In this document: positions 1 to 6,089 of the stretch, in pieces
How positions within the stretch are numbered: position 1 is the stretch's first letter
Layout of the letters: each line of letters opens with the position of its first letter
Origin: JAWLFY01 sp964462125
GTDB lineage: Bacteria > Planctomycetota > Planctomycetia > Pirellulales > Pirellulaceae
DNA: 9,469 bases
Direction of reading: 5' to 3'
NCBI GenBank assembly: GCA_964462125.1
Contig: CAYWXT010000223.1
Location: forward strand, 1 to 9,469
Position numbers and translations under genes: made by a program
Notes under the pieces: generated by a model
The model's input: the letters and a program-made list of their open reading frames with translations, nothing else
Databases searched by the model: none
What the model was told of the DNA's origin: nothing

Positions 1-141
1 GATGAGCCGCGAATGTACCCGAGGCCGTTACGCTCCAGCTAGGTTGTGTAAGGTTTCGGGTTTCTCCCCGTCCCCTGAAGATTGCGGGACGCGGCCTGTG
101 TCGCCTCCCGGTCACTGACCGACGCGTGGGGACGATCTGGT

Positions 142-1848
142 ATGGAGAATCGAGATCCGGCGACAACCTTGGGAAATCGGGGCGAGATCAGCGACACCGC
201 GACGCCGGGAAAGGCGCCGTCGCATCCTGGCCGATCGGCTGAATGGATTCGCTACGCTCGCTGGCTGTTCATCCTGCTGATCGTGGGCTCGCTCATTTCG
301 ATCATGCGGTCGTTGCCGTTTGACCAGGCGATGACGGCATTGAACGATTGGATCGGTGGCCTGGGAGCGTGGGGCCCGGTCGTGTTGGCGGCGATCTATG
401 TTGTCGCCACCGTTCTGTTTGTCCCCGGCACCATCTTGACCCTTGCCGCCGGCGCCCTGTTCGGACTGGTCGTCGGCACGCTCACGGTCTCGGTCGGCTC
501 GACGGTGGGGGCTGCCCTGGCGTTCCTGATTGCACGCTACGTCGCACGCGACAAGGTCGCTTCCATGGCCAGGAAGAATCGGAAATTCGGGGCGATCGAC
601 CGGGCGATCGCCGAAGGGGGGTGGAAGATTGTGGCGTTGCTGCGGCTTTCACCGGCGATCCCGTTCAACGTCCAAAATTATCTTTACGGCCTGACGCCGG
701 TACGGTTTTGGTCGTATGTGCTGACCAGCTGGCTGGCGATGCTGCCGGGCACGTTTCTGTACATCTATCTGGGGCACATCACCGGGGCGGCGATCGGCGA
801 ATCGCGCCAGCGGAGTGTCTGGGAGTGGCTGATGCTGGCGGTGGGATTGCTCGCCACCGTTGCCGTCACCGTCTACATCACGCGTTTGGCGCGGCAAAAG
901 TTGCGGGACCAGGTCCAGGAACCAGAGACGCTCGACGCAGCGTCGTCGGAGGCGGAGGAAACATCGGCGGAAGCGACGCCGCAAGCCCAACCGCTGGGAA
1001 ATGTGATTCGGCTGGCTGTCGCCGCTGTGCTGTTGCTCGCCGCTGCGACCTATGTCCGCCTGCACGCAGAATCGATCGAGGCGCAACTGGCGCAACTCTT
1101 CGGCCCCCCGCAGGTCGAGCTCCAAGAAACGTACCGGCAAGACTCCTCGTCCGTCTCCTTCGATCACTCGGCGTTGGACAATCTGCTCCGGCAACATGTC
1201 GACGAAGATGGCTGGGTGGACTACCAAGCGATCCGGTCAGACGTTACCGCCTTGGACAGCTATCTGCAGCAGATCGCCGAGGCGCCGTTTGAGGAGCTTG
1301 GGCGGGACGAGAAACTTGCCCTGCTGATCAACGCTTACAACGCCGCGACGCTGAAGCTGATCGTGGAGTCCATGCCGCTCGAGTCCATCATGGAGATTCC
1401 GGCGGCCGAGCGGTGGGAAGCGGAGCGATGGGAGGTGGCCGGCCACACATGGAGTTTGAATCAGATCGAGCACGAGCAGATTCGGCCCCATTTCGCAGAA
1501 CCACGCATTCACTTCGCACTCGTCTGCGCCGCGGTCGGCTGCCCACCGCTCCGCAACGAGGCGTACACATCGGACCGCGTGGAGGAGCAACTGGACGCTC
1601 AGGCTCGTTATGTGCATGACCACGAAACCTGGTTCGCCTTCGATCCTTCTGCGGACCGAGTGTCGCTGACCAAATTGTACAGTTGGTACGGCAACGACTT
1701 CGAACAGGTTGCCGGGAGCGTGCTCGAGTACGCCGCCCGCTATTCCGAACCGCTGAACCAGACGCTCGGCGCCGGAGCAACACCCCAGATCGAATGGCTT
1801 TCCTATGACTGGGCCCTGAACAGCCAAGAGAATCGCCAACCTCGGTAA
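142..1848 (+). CDS. VTT (TVP38/TMEM64, DedA-like) membrane protein fused to a C-terminal DUF547 domain
   Basis: A 568-residue two-part protein. After a hydrophilic N-terminus there is a membrane segment at about residues 39-55. A VTT/SNARE-associated domain follows at about 80-215, recognisable from the Gly-rich VPGTILTLAAGALFG stretch and the LLRLSPAIPFNVQNYLYGLT block. Further hydrophobic segments lie near 228-248 and 288-304, separated by an acidic Ala/Glu linker. The C-terminal third (about 345-557) is a DUF547 domain with NAYN (397-400), IEHE (442-445), HFALVCAAVGCP (H457, C462, C467) and a terminal YDW. DedA/TVP38-type proteins are polytopic, and some members of the superfamily move polyprenyl phosphate or phospholipids; the role of this subfamily is not settled. 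DUF547 has no established function known to me. ATG 142 was chosen over an in-frame TTG at 82 because the extra 20 residues are unlike a conserved start; neither has a clear Shine-Dalgarno. The DUF547 part is probably extracytoplasmic, since the neighbouring paralogue is secreted. Confidence 0.88.
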   Translation: MENRDPATTLGNRGEISDTATPGKAPSHPGRSAEWIRYARWLFILLIVGSLISIMRSLPFDQAMTALNDWIGGLGAWGPVVLAAIYVVATVLFVPGTILTLAAGALFGLVVGTLTVSVGSTVGAALAFLIARYVARDKVASMARKNRKFGAIDRAIAEGGWKIVALLRLSPAIPFNVQNYLYGLTPVRFWSYVLTSWLAMLPGTFLYIYLGHITGAAIGESRQRSVWEWLMLAVGLLATVAVTVYITRLARQKLRDQVQEPETLDAASSEAEETSAEATPQAQPLGNVIRLAVAAVLLLAAATYVRLHAESIEAQLAQLFGPPQVELQETYRQDSSSVSFDHSALDNLLRQHVDEDGWVDYQAIRSDVTALDSYLQQIAEAPFEELGRDEKLALLINAYNAATLKLIVESMPLESIMEIPAAERWEAERWEVAGHTWSLNQIEHEQIRPHFAEPRIHFALVCAAVGCPPLRNEAYTSDRVEEQLDAQARYVHDHETWFAFDPSADRVSLTKLYSWYGNDFEQVAGSVLEYAARYSEPLNQTLGAGATPQIEWLSYDWALNSQENRQPR

Positions 1849-2042
1849 TTGGCCGTGATGGAAGTCGCCTCAAACGACGTGCGACGCAGCACTCCTTCCA
1901 CTGGGCCAGGGTTGAATGCACCGATTCACATCGGCAAGTCAATGGCCGAATTAGGTGCTTGTGTGCCCAGATTCACAGACGTGCGATGTCAGCGCGTCGA
2001 GAATGTAGATCGTTGGATTTTGATGAGAATCTCGCTTCGAAT

Positions 2043-2046
2043 GGAG
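2043..2046 (+). promoter_or_regulatory. Ribosome binding site of the secreted DUF547 gene
   Basis: GGAG sits 8 nt before ATG 2055. It decides the start: upstream in-frame starts would place a hydrophilic Arg-rich stretch ahead of the signal peptide. Confidence 0.6.
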
Positions 2047-2054
2047 TCATTGTT

Positions 2055-2900
2055 ATGAAATCACTTGCTTACGTTCGCGTTTCCCTTCCTGTCGTTCTCA
2101 GCTTCGCCATCGCGTGGTGCGCGCCGGCGACCGGAGTCGCAGGGCCGAACGTCGAGGTTGGCGCCAACGTCCCCGCCGGTCGGCAGGTTTCGATGGACCA
2201 GATTGATCATGGCACATGGGACCGTCTGCTGCAGCAGTACGTCGATGACAACGGCAGGGTCGCTTACGCTCGTTGGAAACGATCGGCCGCCGACACGAAA
2301 TCGTTGGACGAGTACTTGGCTCATCTCTCATCGGCCAACCCGCACGCCCAGGCGAGCCGCGAAGCGCAACTGGCGTTTTGGATCAATGCCTACAACGCCG
2401 TCACCATTCGCGGCATTTTGCGGGAGTATCCGACCTCAAGCATCCGCAATCACACCGCGAAGTTAGTCGGTTACAACATTTGGGATGACCTGCTGTTGAT
2501 CGTCGGCGGCACCGGCTACTCGCTGAACGAGATCGAGCACGAGATCCTTCGAGAGATGGGGGAGCCGCGGATCCACTTCGCCATCGTCTGTGCGGCGATC
2601 AGCTGCCCTCGATTGTTGAACGAAGCGTACACGAAGGATCAGCTGGAATCCCAACTGAAAACCAACTCCCAGCACTTCTTCGCTCAGCCGGGAAATTTTC
2701 AGCACGACACGTCCCGAGAGGTCATGCAGTTGTCATCCATCTTGAAATGGTTCGGGGAAGATTTCGGTCAAAGCACGGTGGAACAGCTCCGTGCAATCGC
2801 CCCCTATTTGCCGACTCGCGAGGCCCAGTCGGCCGCCCAGGCGGGAAACGTTTCGGTCTCTTATTTGAAATACGATTGGGGACTCAATGATCAAAAGTAA
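2055..2900 (+). CDS. Secreted DUF547 domain protein
   Basis: A 281-residue exported protein. Residues 1-30 form a signal peptide (Lys near the start, hydrophobic core LPVVLSFAIA, Ala-rich end). The mature part is almost entirely one DUF547 domain. Its diagnostic blocks are WDRLLQQYVDDNGRVAY near 55-71, NAYN (111-114), IEHE (160-163), HFAIVCAAISCP (H174, C179, C184), NEAYT (189-193) and a terminal YDWGLN. The same blocks occur in the same order in the C-terminal half of the gene just upstream, so the two domains are homologous and may have arisen by tandem duplication, with one copy fused to a VTT membrane domain. The invariant Asn, His, Glu and Cys residues look like an active or metal site, but that is inference. 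The gap from the upstream stop is 206 bp, so co-transcription is possible but not shown. Function unknown. Confidence 0.9.
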   Translation: MKSLAYVRVSLPVVLSFAIAWCAPATGVAGPNVEVGANVPAGRQVSMDQIDHGTWDRLLQQYVDDNGRVAYARWKRSAADTKSLDEYLAHLSSANPHAQASREAQLAFWINAYNAVTIRGILREYPTSSIRNHTAKLVGYNIWDDLLLIVGGTGYSLNEIEHEILREMGEPRIHFAIVCAAISCPRLLNEAYTKDQLESQLKTNSQHFFAQPGNFQHDTSREVMQLSSILKWFGEDFGQSTVEQLRAIAPYLPTREAQSAAQAGNVSVSYLKYDWGLNDQK

Positions 2901-2916
2901 AGGAGCGTAATCTTAG

Positions 2917-3043
2917 CGGCATGGCGTTAGGATCGTGCGGGAAAAAGTGTCCGGTACCTTTTGCGAGGGACTCGCCCTCCGGGTGCTTTGCACAAAACAT
3001 ACCGGACACTTTTGTCCCGCTCGTAGACGCTAGCCCTATGCGG
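2917..3043 (+). repeat. Long imperfect inverted repeat, REP/MITE-like element
   Basis: This fills the first half of the 322-bp gap between the DUF547 and DUF3179 genes. The strong arms are 2937-2963 and 2993-3020. They match over 27/28 positions apart from one extra base and two mismatches, and share the core AAAAGTGTCCGGTA flanked by GCGGGA. Between them a second hairpin, GAGGG-actcg-CCCTC, lies at 2965-2979. Weaker complementarity continues outward (2917-2930 with 3030-3043, 10 of 14 positions), giving a nested cruciform of about 127 bp with no coding content. GTGTCCGGT-type inverted pairs recall the repeated intergenic palindromes of planctomycete genomes, but copy number cannot be judged from one window. 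It could also terminate transcription, although it lacks a clean 3' U-tract. Confidence 0.75.
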
Positions 3044-3059
3044 TCCGCTTGGTAACGGC

Positions 3060-3073
3060 ACGGCGCAAGCCGT
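3060..3073 (+). other. Short perfect hairpin ACGGC-gcaa-GCCGT
   Basis: A 5-bp stem with a GCAA tetraloop (GNRA type, unusually stable in RNA) lies about 17 bp beyond the large inverted repeat and about 150 bp before the DUF3179 start. It may be a second small intergenic repeat unit or part of the DUF3179 leader RNA. There is no T-tract, so a terminator role is weak. Confidence 0.4.
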
Positions 3074-3139
3074 CCGGCCTCGAACGTGAATCTCCTGAAA
3101 GGCGCCGGGCGGCCTTACGTCGCACCGTTATTAAAAAAT

Positions 3140-3165
3140 CCCTCCCGTGGCGACAAAGCGGAGGG
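3140..3165 (+). other. Possible leader hairpin upstream of the DUF3179 gene
   Basis: CCCTCC (3140-3145) can pair with GGAGGG (3160-3165) across a 14-nt loop, just after an A-rich run (3133-3138). It lies in the expected 5' leader of the DUF3179 gene. GGAGGG resembles a Shine-Dalgarno but no credible start follows at the right distance. Only 6 bp, so chance is possible. Confidence 0.25.
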
Positions 3166-3211
3166 TATTGAGCGCACGAGGCGTTTGCACACGTGTTGAA
3201 CCACCTCTCCC

Positions 3212-3215
3212 GAGG
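3212..3215 (+). promoter_or_regulatory. Ribosome binding site of the DUF3179 gene
   Basis: GAGG lies 7 nt before ATG 3223 and supports that start over GTG 3193, which lies upstream of it in the same frame. Confidence 0.5.
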
Positions 3216-3222
3216 CAGAACC

Positions 3223-4338
3223 ATGACGTCACCACGAACTCCGTCATCCACACCGTCCTCTTCGGGGTCAAGCACCGGGCAGCAGCCGACCGCGAGCGGT
3301 CGCGCGACCGGTCTGACTGCACGTCGGGCGATTCTCTTGCTGGTAGCGGCCACCGTTACAGGACTGGTCGGGCGTTCGTTCGTTCAATCCAATCCGGCGT
3401 TGTTTTCAGGGCTGGCAGAGGCTCTCCCCGAGAGTGGCATCGCCGGTCCGGTTCGTCCGGCCCAATTTGGCGGCGGCCGCCCGCAGTTTGACCTCAGCGA
3501 TGCGACGATCCCCGTCGACCAGATTCGAGCCGGGGGTCCGCCCAAGGACGGGATTCCCGCCTTGACGAATCCCCCAATGATCACGGCCGCCGAAGCTGCT
3601 TATCTGGGACCTGACGACCGAGTGATCGGCTACGTCGACGGTGACGAAGCCCGAGCGTATCCGCTGCGGATCCTCAACCATCACGAATTGGTCAATGACC
3701 GCGTCGCGGGCAAGCCAATTCTGGTGACCTATTGCCCGCTGTGTGACTCTGCCGCCATCTTCGACCGCCGCACGCCGCTGGGGGAACGGGAGTTTGGTGT
3801 CTCAGGACTGCTCTACAACAGCAACGTTTTGATGTACGACCGTGGTGGGCAGCCGGAAAGCCTGTGGTCGCAGGTGAAAGGAGCCGGCGTCTCCGGTCCG
3901 GCTGCCGACCAAAAGCTCACGCCCTTGCCGGTTGAACTGACCACTTGGAAAGACTGGATTAACCGCTATCCGCATACGCGGGTGCTTTCTCCCGAAACGG
4001 GGCATCGTCGAGACTACAACCGCAACCCCTATGCAGGCTATTTCACCTCGCCGCGACTGGTGTTCCCCGTGGAATCGACGAGTGACCGGTTACCGACCAA
4101 AGCACCGGTGCTGGGGGTTTGGGTTGGCGACGCGTCGCGTGCTTATCCCGTTTCAGCGTTCGGCTCCGAGGCGAGGGAGTTTGAGGATACGGTGGGTGGT
4201 CGTCGGCTGACGCTTGCCTTTGAACCCAACCCGGACCGGCTGCGCGTCGTCTCGGCCGATGATGATCTCCAGTGGATGTACTCGCTGTGGTATGCCTGGT
4301 ACGCGTTCCGTCCGGAGACGGAGGTGTATCAACCGTGA
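3223..4338 (+). CDS. DUF3179 domain protein, membrane-anchored or secreted
   Basis: A 371-residue protein. The first 33 residues are Ser/Thr/Pro-rich. A hydrophobic segment at about 36-50, preceded by two Arg, acts as an uncleaved anchor or a late signal peptide. A DUF3179 domain fills about residues 90-371. Its family blocks are visible: VIGYVDGDEARAYPLRIL, the NHHELVND motif (152-159), TYCPLCDSA (169-177, with C171 and C174), FGVSGLLYNSNVLMYDR, SLWSQ (213-217), and the aromatic-rich C-terminus WYAWYAFRPETEVY. Proteins of this family are usually exported and their biochemical role is not established as far as I know. The paired Cys and the His-His-Glu cluster suggest metal binding or a redox role, which is inference. 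The start at ATG 3223 has a GAGG 7 nt upstream. It stands alone: 322 bp separate it from the upstream gene and 231 bp from the downstream gene. Confidence 0.9.
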   Translation: MTSPRTPSSTPSSSGSSTGQQPTASGRATGLTARRAILLLVAATVTGLVGRSFVQSNPALFSGLAEALPESGIAGPVRPAQFGGGRPQFDLSDATIPVDQIRAGGPPKDGIPALTNPPMITAAEAAYLGPDDRVIGYVDGDEARAYPLRILNHHELVNDRVAGKPILVTYCPLCDSAAIFDRRTPLGEREFGVSGLLYNSNVLMYDRGGQPESLWSQVKGAGVSGPAADQKLTPLPVELTTWKDWINRYPHTRVLSPETGHRRDYNRNPYAGYFTSPRLVFPVESTSDRLPTKAPVLGVWVGDASRAYPVSAFGSEAREFEDTVGGRRLTLAFEPNPDRLRVVSADDDLQWMYSLWYAWYAFRPETEVYQP

Positions 4339-4495
4339 GATCTGAGATTCCGCTTTGACTCCGGAAAGCCGACTGAGAGCGGCTATCGGTGAACCGAGCG
4401 TCTGGCCGTACTGTGGCGGTGTCTTCCCCCCTGGACTGCGTTAAATTTCGACGATGTAAGCCTATTCACATTGCGAGGTGCTTGCCGATGCCGAA

Positions 4496-4524
4496 AAGGA
4501 ACTGACAAGACGTTTTTGTTCCTT
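4496..4524 (+). other. Possible hairpin in the leader of the small lipoprotein gene
   Basis: AAGGAAC (4496-4502) is the exact reverse complement of GTTCCTT (4518-4524), with a 15-nt loop containing a run of five T. It lies 45 nt before the start codon at 4570, within a 231-bp gap. It could be a leader structure or operator-like site. Nothing else in the gap (4339-4569) stands out apart from weak 5-bp stems just after the DUF3179 stop. Confidence 0.3.
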
Positions 4525-4557
4525 CCCTCCCATTACCGAAGTCGATCGGTGAGTTTC

Positions 4558-4564
4558 GAAAGGA
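4558..4564 (+). promoter_or_regulatory. Ribosome binding site of the small lipoprotein gene
   Basis: GAAAGGA ends 5 nt before ATG 4570. It favours this start over upstream in-frame alternatives that would add a 33-residue Arg-rich extension ahead of the signal peptide. Confidence 0.6.
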
Positions 4565-4569
4565 TTCCC

Positions 4570-4797
4570 ATGTCGAAAAAAGCTTCACTCTCCCTTGCGA
4601 TGATTGCTGCAACGACGATTGGTTGTGGCCTGATGACAGGCTGTCACCAACGAGGTTGCCCCGGCGGTGCCTGTGCTGCCCCCAGCTATCCCAGTTCCAA
4701 CCATTCCGCCCCGCCCAGCAACGGGTCGGGCGGGTTTCAGCAACCCCCGTCGGGTTCCCAGCCAGGTTCGTTCTTAGGGGGGTCTGGAACCCGGTGA
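4570..4797 (+). CDS. Small probable lipoprotein, Pro/Gly/Ser-rich
   Basis: A 75-residue protein. The N-terminus MSKK is followed by a hydrophobic stretch and a lipobox-like LMTGC that would place the lipidated Cys at residue 25; IGC a few residues earlier (Cys at about 19) is an alternative. The mature part is about 50 residues, low in complexity and rich in Pro, Ser, Gly and Gln, with two more Cys close to the lipobox (CHQRGCPGGACAAP). I do not recognise a family. Short Cys- and Pro/Gly-rich lipoproteins of this kind are common in planctomycetes and probably act as envelope or spacer proteins (inference). The next gene starts 79 bp downstream, so it may be the first gene of that operon. The final codons form part of a hairpin described separately. 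Confidence 0.65.
   Translation: MSKKASLSLAMIAATTIGCGLMTGCHQRGCPGGACAAPSYPSSNHSAPPSNGSGGFQQPPSGSQPGSFLGGSGTR
4751..4793 (+). other. Inverted repeat at the 3' end of the small lipoprotein gene
   Basis: CGGGTTCCCAG (4751-4761) pairs with CTGGAACCCG (4784-4793), giving 10 bp with one bulged C and a 22-nt loop that ends just before the stop codon. A second weak stem, GATCC-actggc-GGATC (4796-4811), follows at once and is trailed by TTGTT. Together they could attenuate transcription between the lipoprotein gene and the operon that follows, or protect the mRNA end. Coding constraint from Gly/Pro codons could also have produced part of this. Confidence 0.35.
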
Positions 4798-4876
4798 TCC
4801 ACTGGCGGATCTTGTTGGGAGGCGGTCATTATGGGAGAGTGAATACTTCCCAACCCGCTCTGAGGAATGGATCGTC

Positions 4877-6067
4877 ATGGACCGCCCGACTGCTTGCCAG
4901 CGATTCACGGTCGTTTGGTTGATGTTCATCGGCGTCTGTCTGCCTCTTGCTGCAACGGCAGATGATGCAGCTTCGCAAGCGAGCGAGGCAGACGAGATCG
5001 CGGAAACCTTGGATCAAGTTCGGCAGCACGATTTTCACCCGCTCGGCGGCGGTGGAGCAATGACTGTCGATCGCCATTTGAAGGTCGACGGGATTGCCGA
5101 CTTGAGCAATCGCGACGGACAGGTTCGACTGCAAGCGATCGCCGAACTGGTGCGAAAGCTTCCCGATGCAAAGTCCGCGGTCGTTGATGGTCTGTCGGAT
5201 GAAAGCCTGCACGTCCGGCAAATCGCAGCTGCAGCCCTTGGGATCCGCCGCACCACCGAAGCGGCGGGTGAGTTGCAGCAGTTGCTGGAGAGTGACCCCA
5301 GTCCGGTCGTCCGTTCGCAGGCGGCGATGTCACTCGGCCAAATGGAATCGACCGATGCTCTCGGCCTCTTGCGTCAGACACTAGAAAACGACGAGTCTCG
5401 CGACGTGCGCCATCAATGCGAGCTTGCGATCGATCAGATTGAAAAGCAGCAAGGAACGACCGAAGCCCACGTGAAGGCGTTCGCGGATCTCGATCCTGCC
5501 CAATTCGGGTTGGTGCAGCCGCTCGAAGCTGCCCCCGATTTTGAACTGCTCGACACGGACGACGAGCCATGGCGGCTGAGTGACGCCAATCAAGACAAAT
5601 GGGTGGTCCTGATCTGGATCTTCGCCGATTGGTGCCCGGTCTGCCACGGCGAATTTCGCGACTTGATCGAATCGGAGGCCAAATTCGATGCCGCCGGGGT
5701 CGAAGTCGTGACGCTTGAATGTCATGATCGCTATCGCTGTCGCGTCATGGTCGGCAAGGAACTGGCGGCTGAGTACTGGTTTGCCAAGCAAGCGCCCAAG
5801 GAGCGTTACGAGGAGGAGATCTGGTGGCCGCACCTGGTCGATCATGCCGGTGCGGTCGCGGCGCGCTACGGGGCCGACCCGATGTCGTTCGCGGTGCATG
5901 CGGAATACATCAACCGCCCAACGACCGTCATCATCGACCCCACGGGAACGGTACGGTTCGCCTATCGGGGCACCTACTGGGGAGATCGTCCGACCATCGA
6001 TGAGACGCTGGAGATGATCCGGGATCAGCGATTTGACTTCGAACACAAGAACCGGCGAAAGCGGTAG
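4877..6067 (+). CDS. Exported HEAT-repeat / thioredoxin-fold (redoxin) protein
   Basis: A 396-residue protein. A signal peptide spans residues 1-27 (VVWLMFIGVCLPLAATA, likely cut before ADD or DD). About residues 70-190 hold three to four HEAT-like helical repeats, with the pattern VRxxAAxxLGxxxxxxAxxxLxxLL. From about 217 a thioredoxin-fold/AhpC-TSA-type domain begins with APDFELLDTDDEPWRLSD. It carries the active-site motif WCPVC (C253, C256) and the conserved cis-Pro strand RPTTVIIDPTG (Pro348). Two more Cys (C282, C288) sit near the active site. The family architecture suggests a thiol-disulfide or thiol-peroxide enzyme outside the cytoplasm, with the HEAT part as a protein-binding scaffold; the partner is unknown. 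ATG 4877 has GAGGA 10 nt upstream. The next gene starts 7-22 bp after the stop, so they are probably co-transcribed. Unlike a plain thioredoxin it carries a large N-terminal extension. Confidence 0.88.
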   Translation: MDRPTACQRFTVVWLMFIGVCLPLAATADDAASQASEADEIAETLDQVRQHDFHPLGGGGAMTVDRHLKVDGIADLSNRDGQVRLQAIAELVRKLPDAKSAVVDGLSDESLHVRQIAAAALGIRRTTEAAGELQQLLESDPSPVVRSQAAMSLGQMESTDALGLLRQTLENDESRDVRHQCELAIDQIEKQQGTTEAHVKAFADLDPAQFGLVQPLEAAPDFELLDTDDEPWRLSDANQDKWVVLIWIFADWCPVCHGEFRDLIESEAKFDAAGVEVVTLECHDRYRCRVMVGKELAAEYWFAKQAPKERYEEEIWWPHLVDHAGAVAARYGADPMSFAVHAEYINRPTTVIIDPTGTVRFAYRGTYWGDRPTIDETLEMIRDQRFDFEHKNRRKR

Positions 6068-6089
6068 GCAAGCTGTGGCACGACAAGGG

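Noticed and set aside
82..141. TTG-initiated 20-residue N-terminal extension of the VTT-DUF547 protein
   Set aside because: A rarer start codon with no Shine-Dalgarno, and the added residues look like untranslated sequence. A 6-bp stem (69-74 with 86-91) spans the TTG.
348..1292. 314-codon + strand frame overlapping the VTT-DUF547 gene
   Set aside because: Arg/Gly-rich translation with no motifs, fully inside a gene with clear domains in another frame.
1849..2058. 69-codon reading frame between the two DUF547 genes, ending in ATGA overlap with the second
   Set aside because: It begins with TTG right after the previous stop, has no ribosome binding site, and its product has no family-like character. 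The overlap with ATG 2055 is probably chance.
2917..3043. CRISPR array or intrinsic terminator as explanation for the palindrome
   Set aside because: Only one pair of inverted arms, no regularly spaced direct repeats, and no clean T-tract after the stem.
3036..3353. 105-codon minus-strand frame covering the intergenic repeats and the DUF3179 start
   Set aside because: Arg-rich, overlaps the hairpins and the start of a recognised gene, and has no family-like segments.
4350..4382. Terminator after the DUF3179 gene
   Set aside because: Only competing 5-bp stems (CCGCT/AGCGG and GCTTT/AAAGC) with no T-tract; too weak to call.
4630..4690. Double-glycine leader of a bacteriocin-like peptide (CPGG followed by ACAAP)
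   Set aside because: The N-terminus has a hydrophobic export signal and a lipobox-like Cys, and no peptide-export or modification genes lie nearby.
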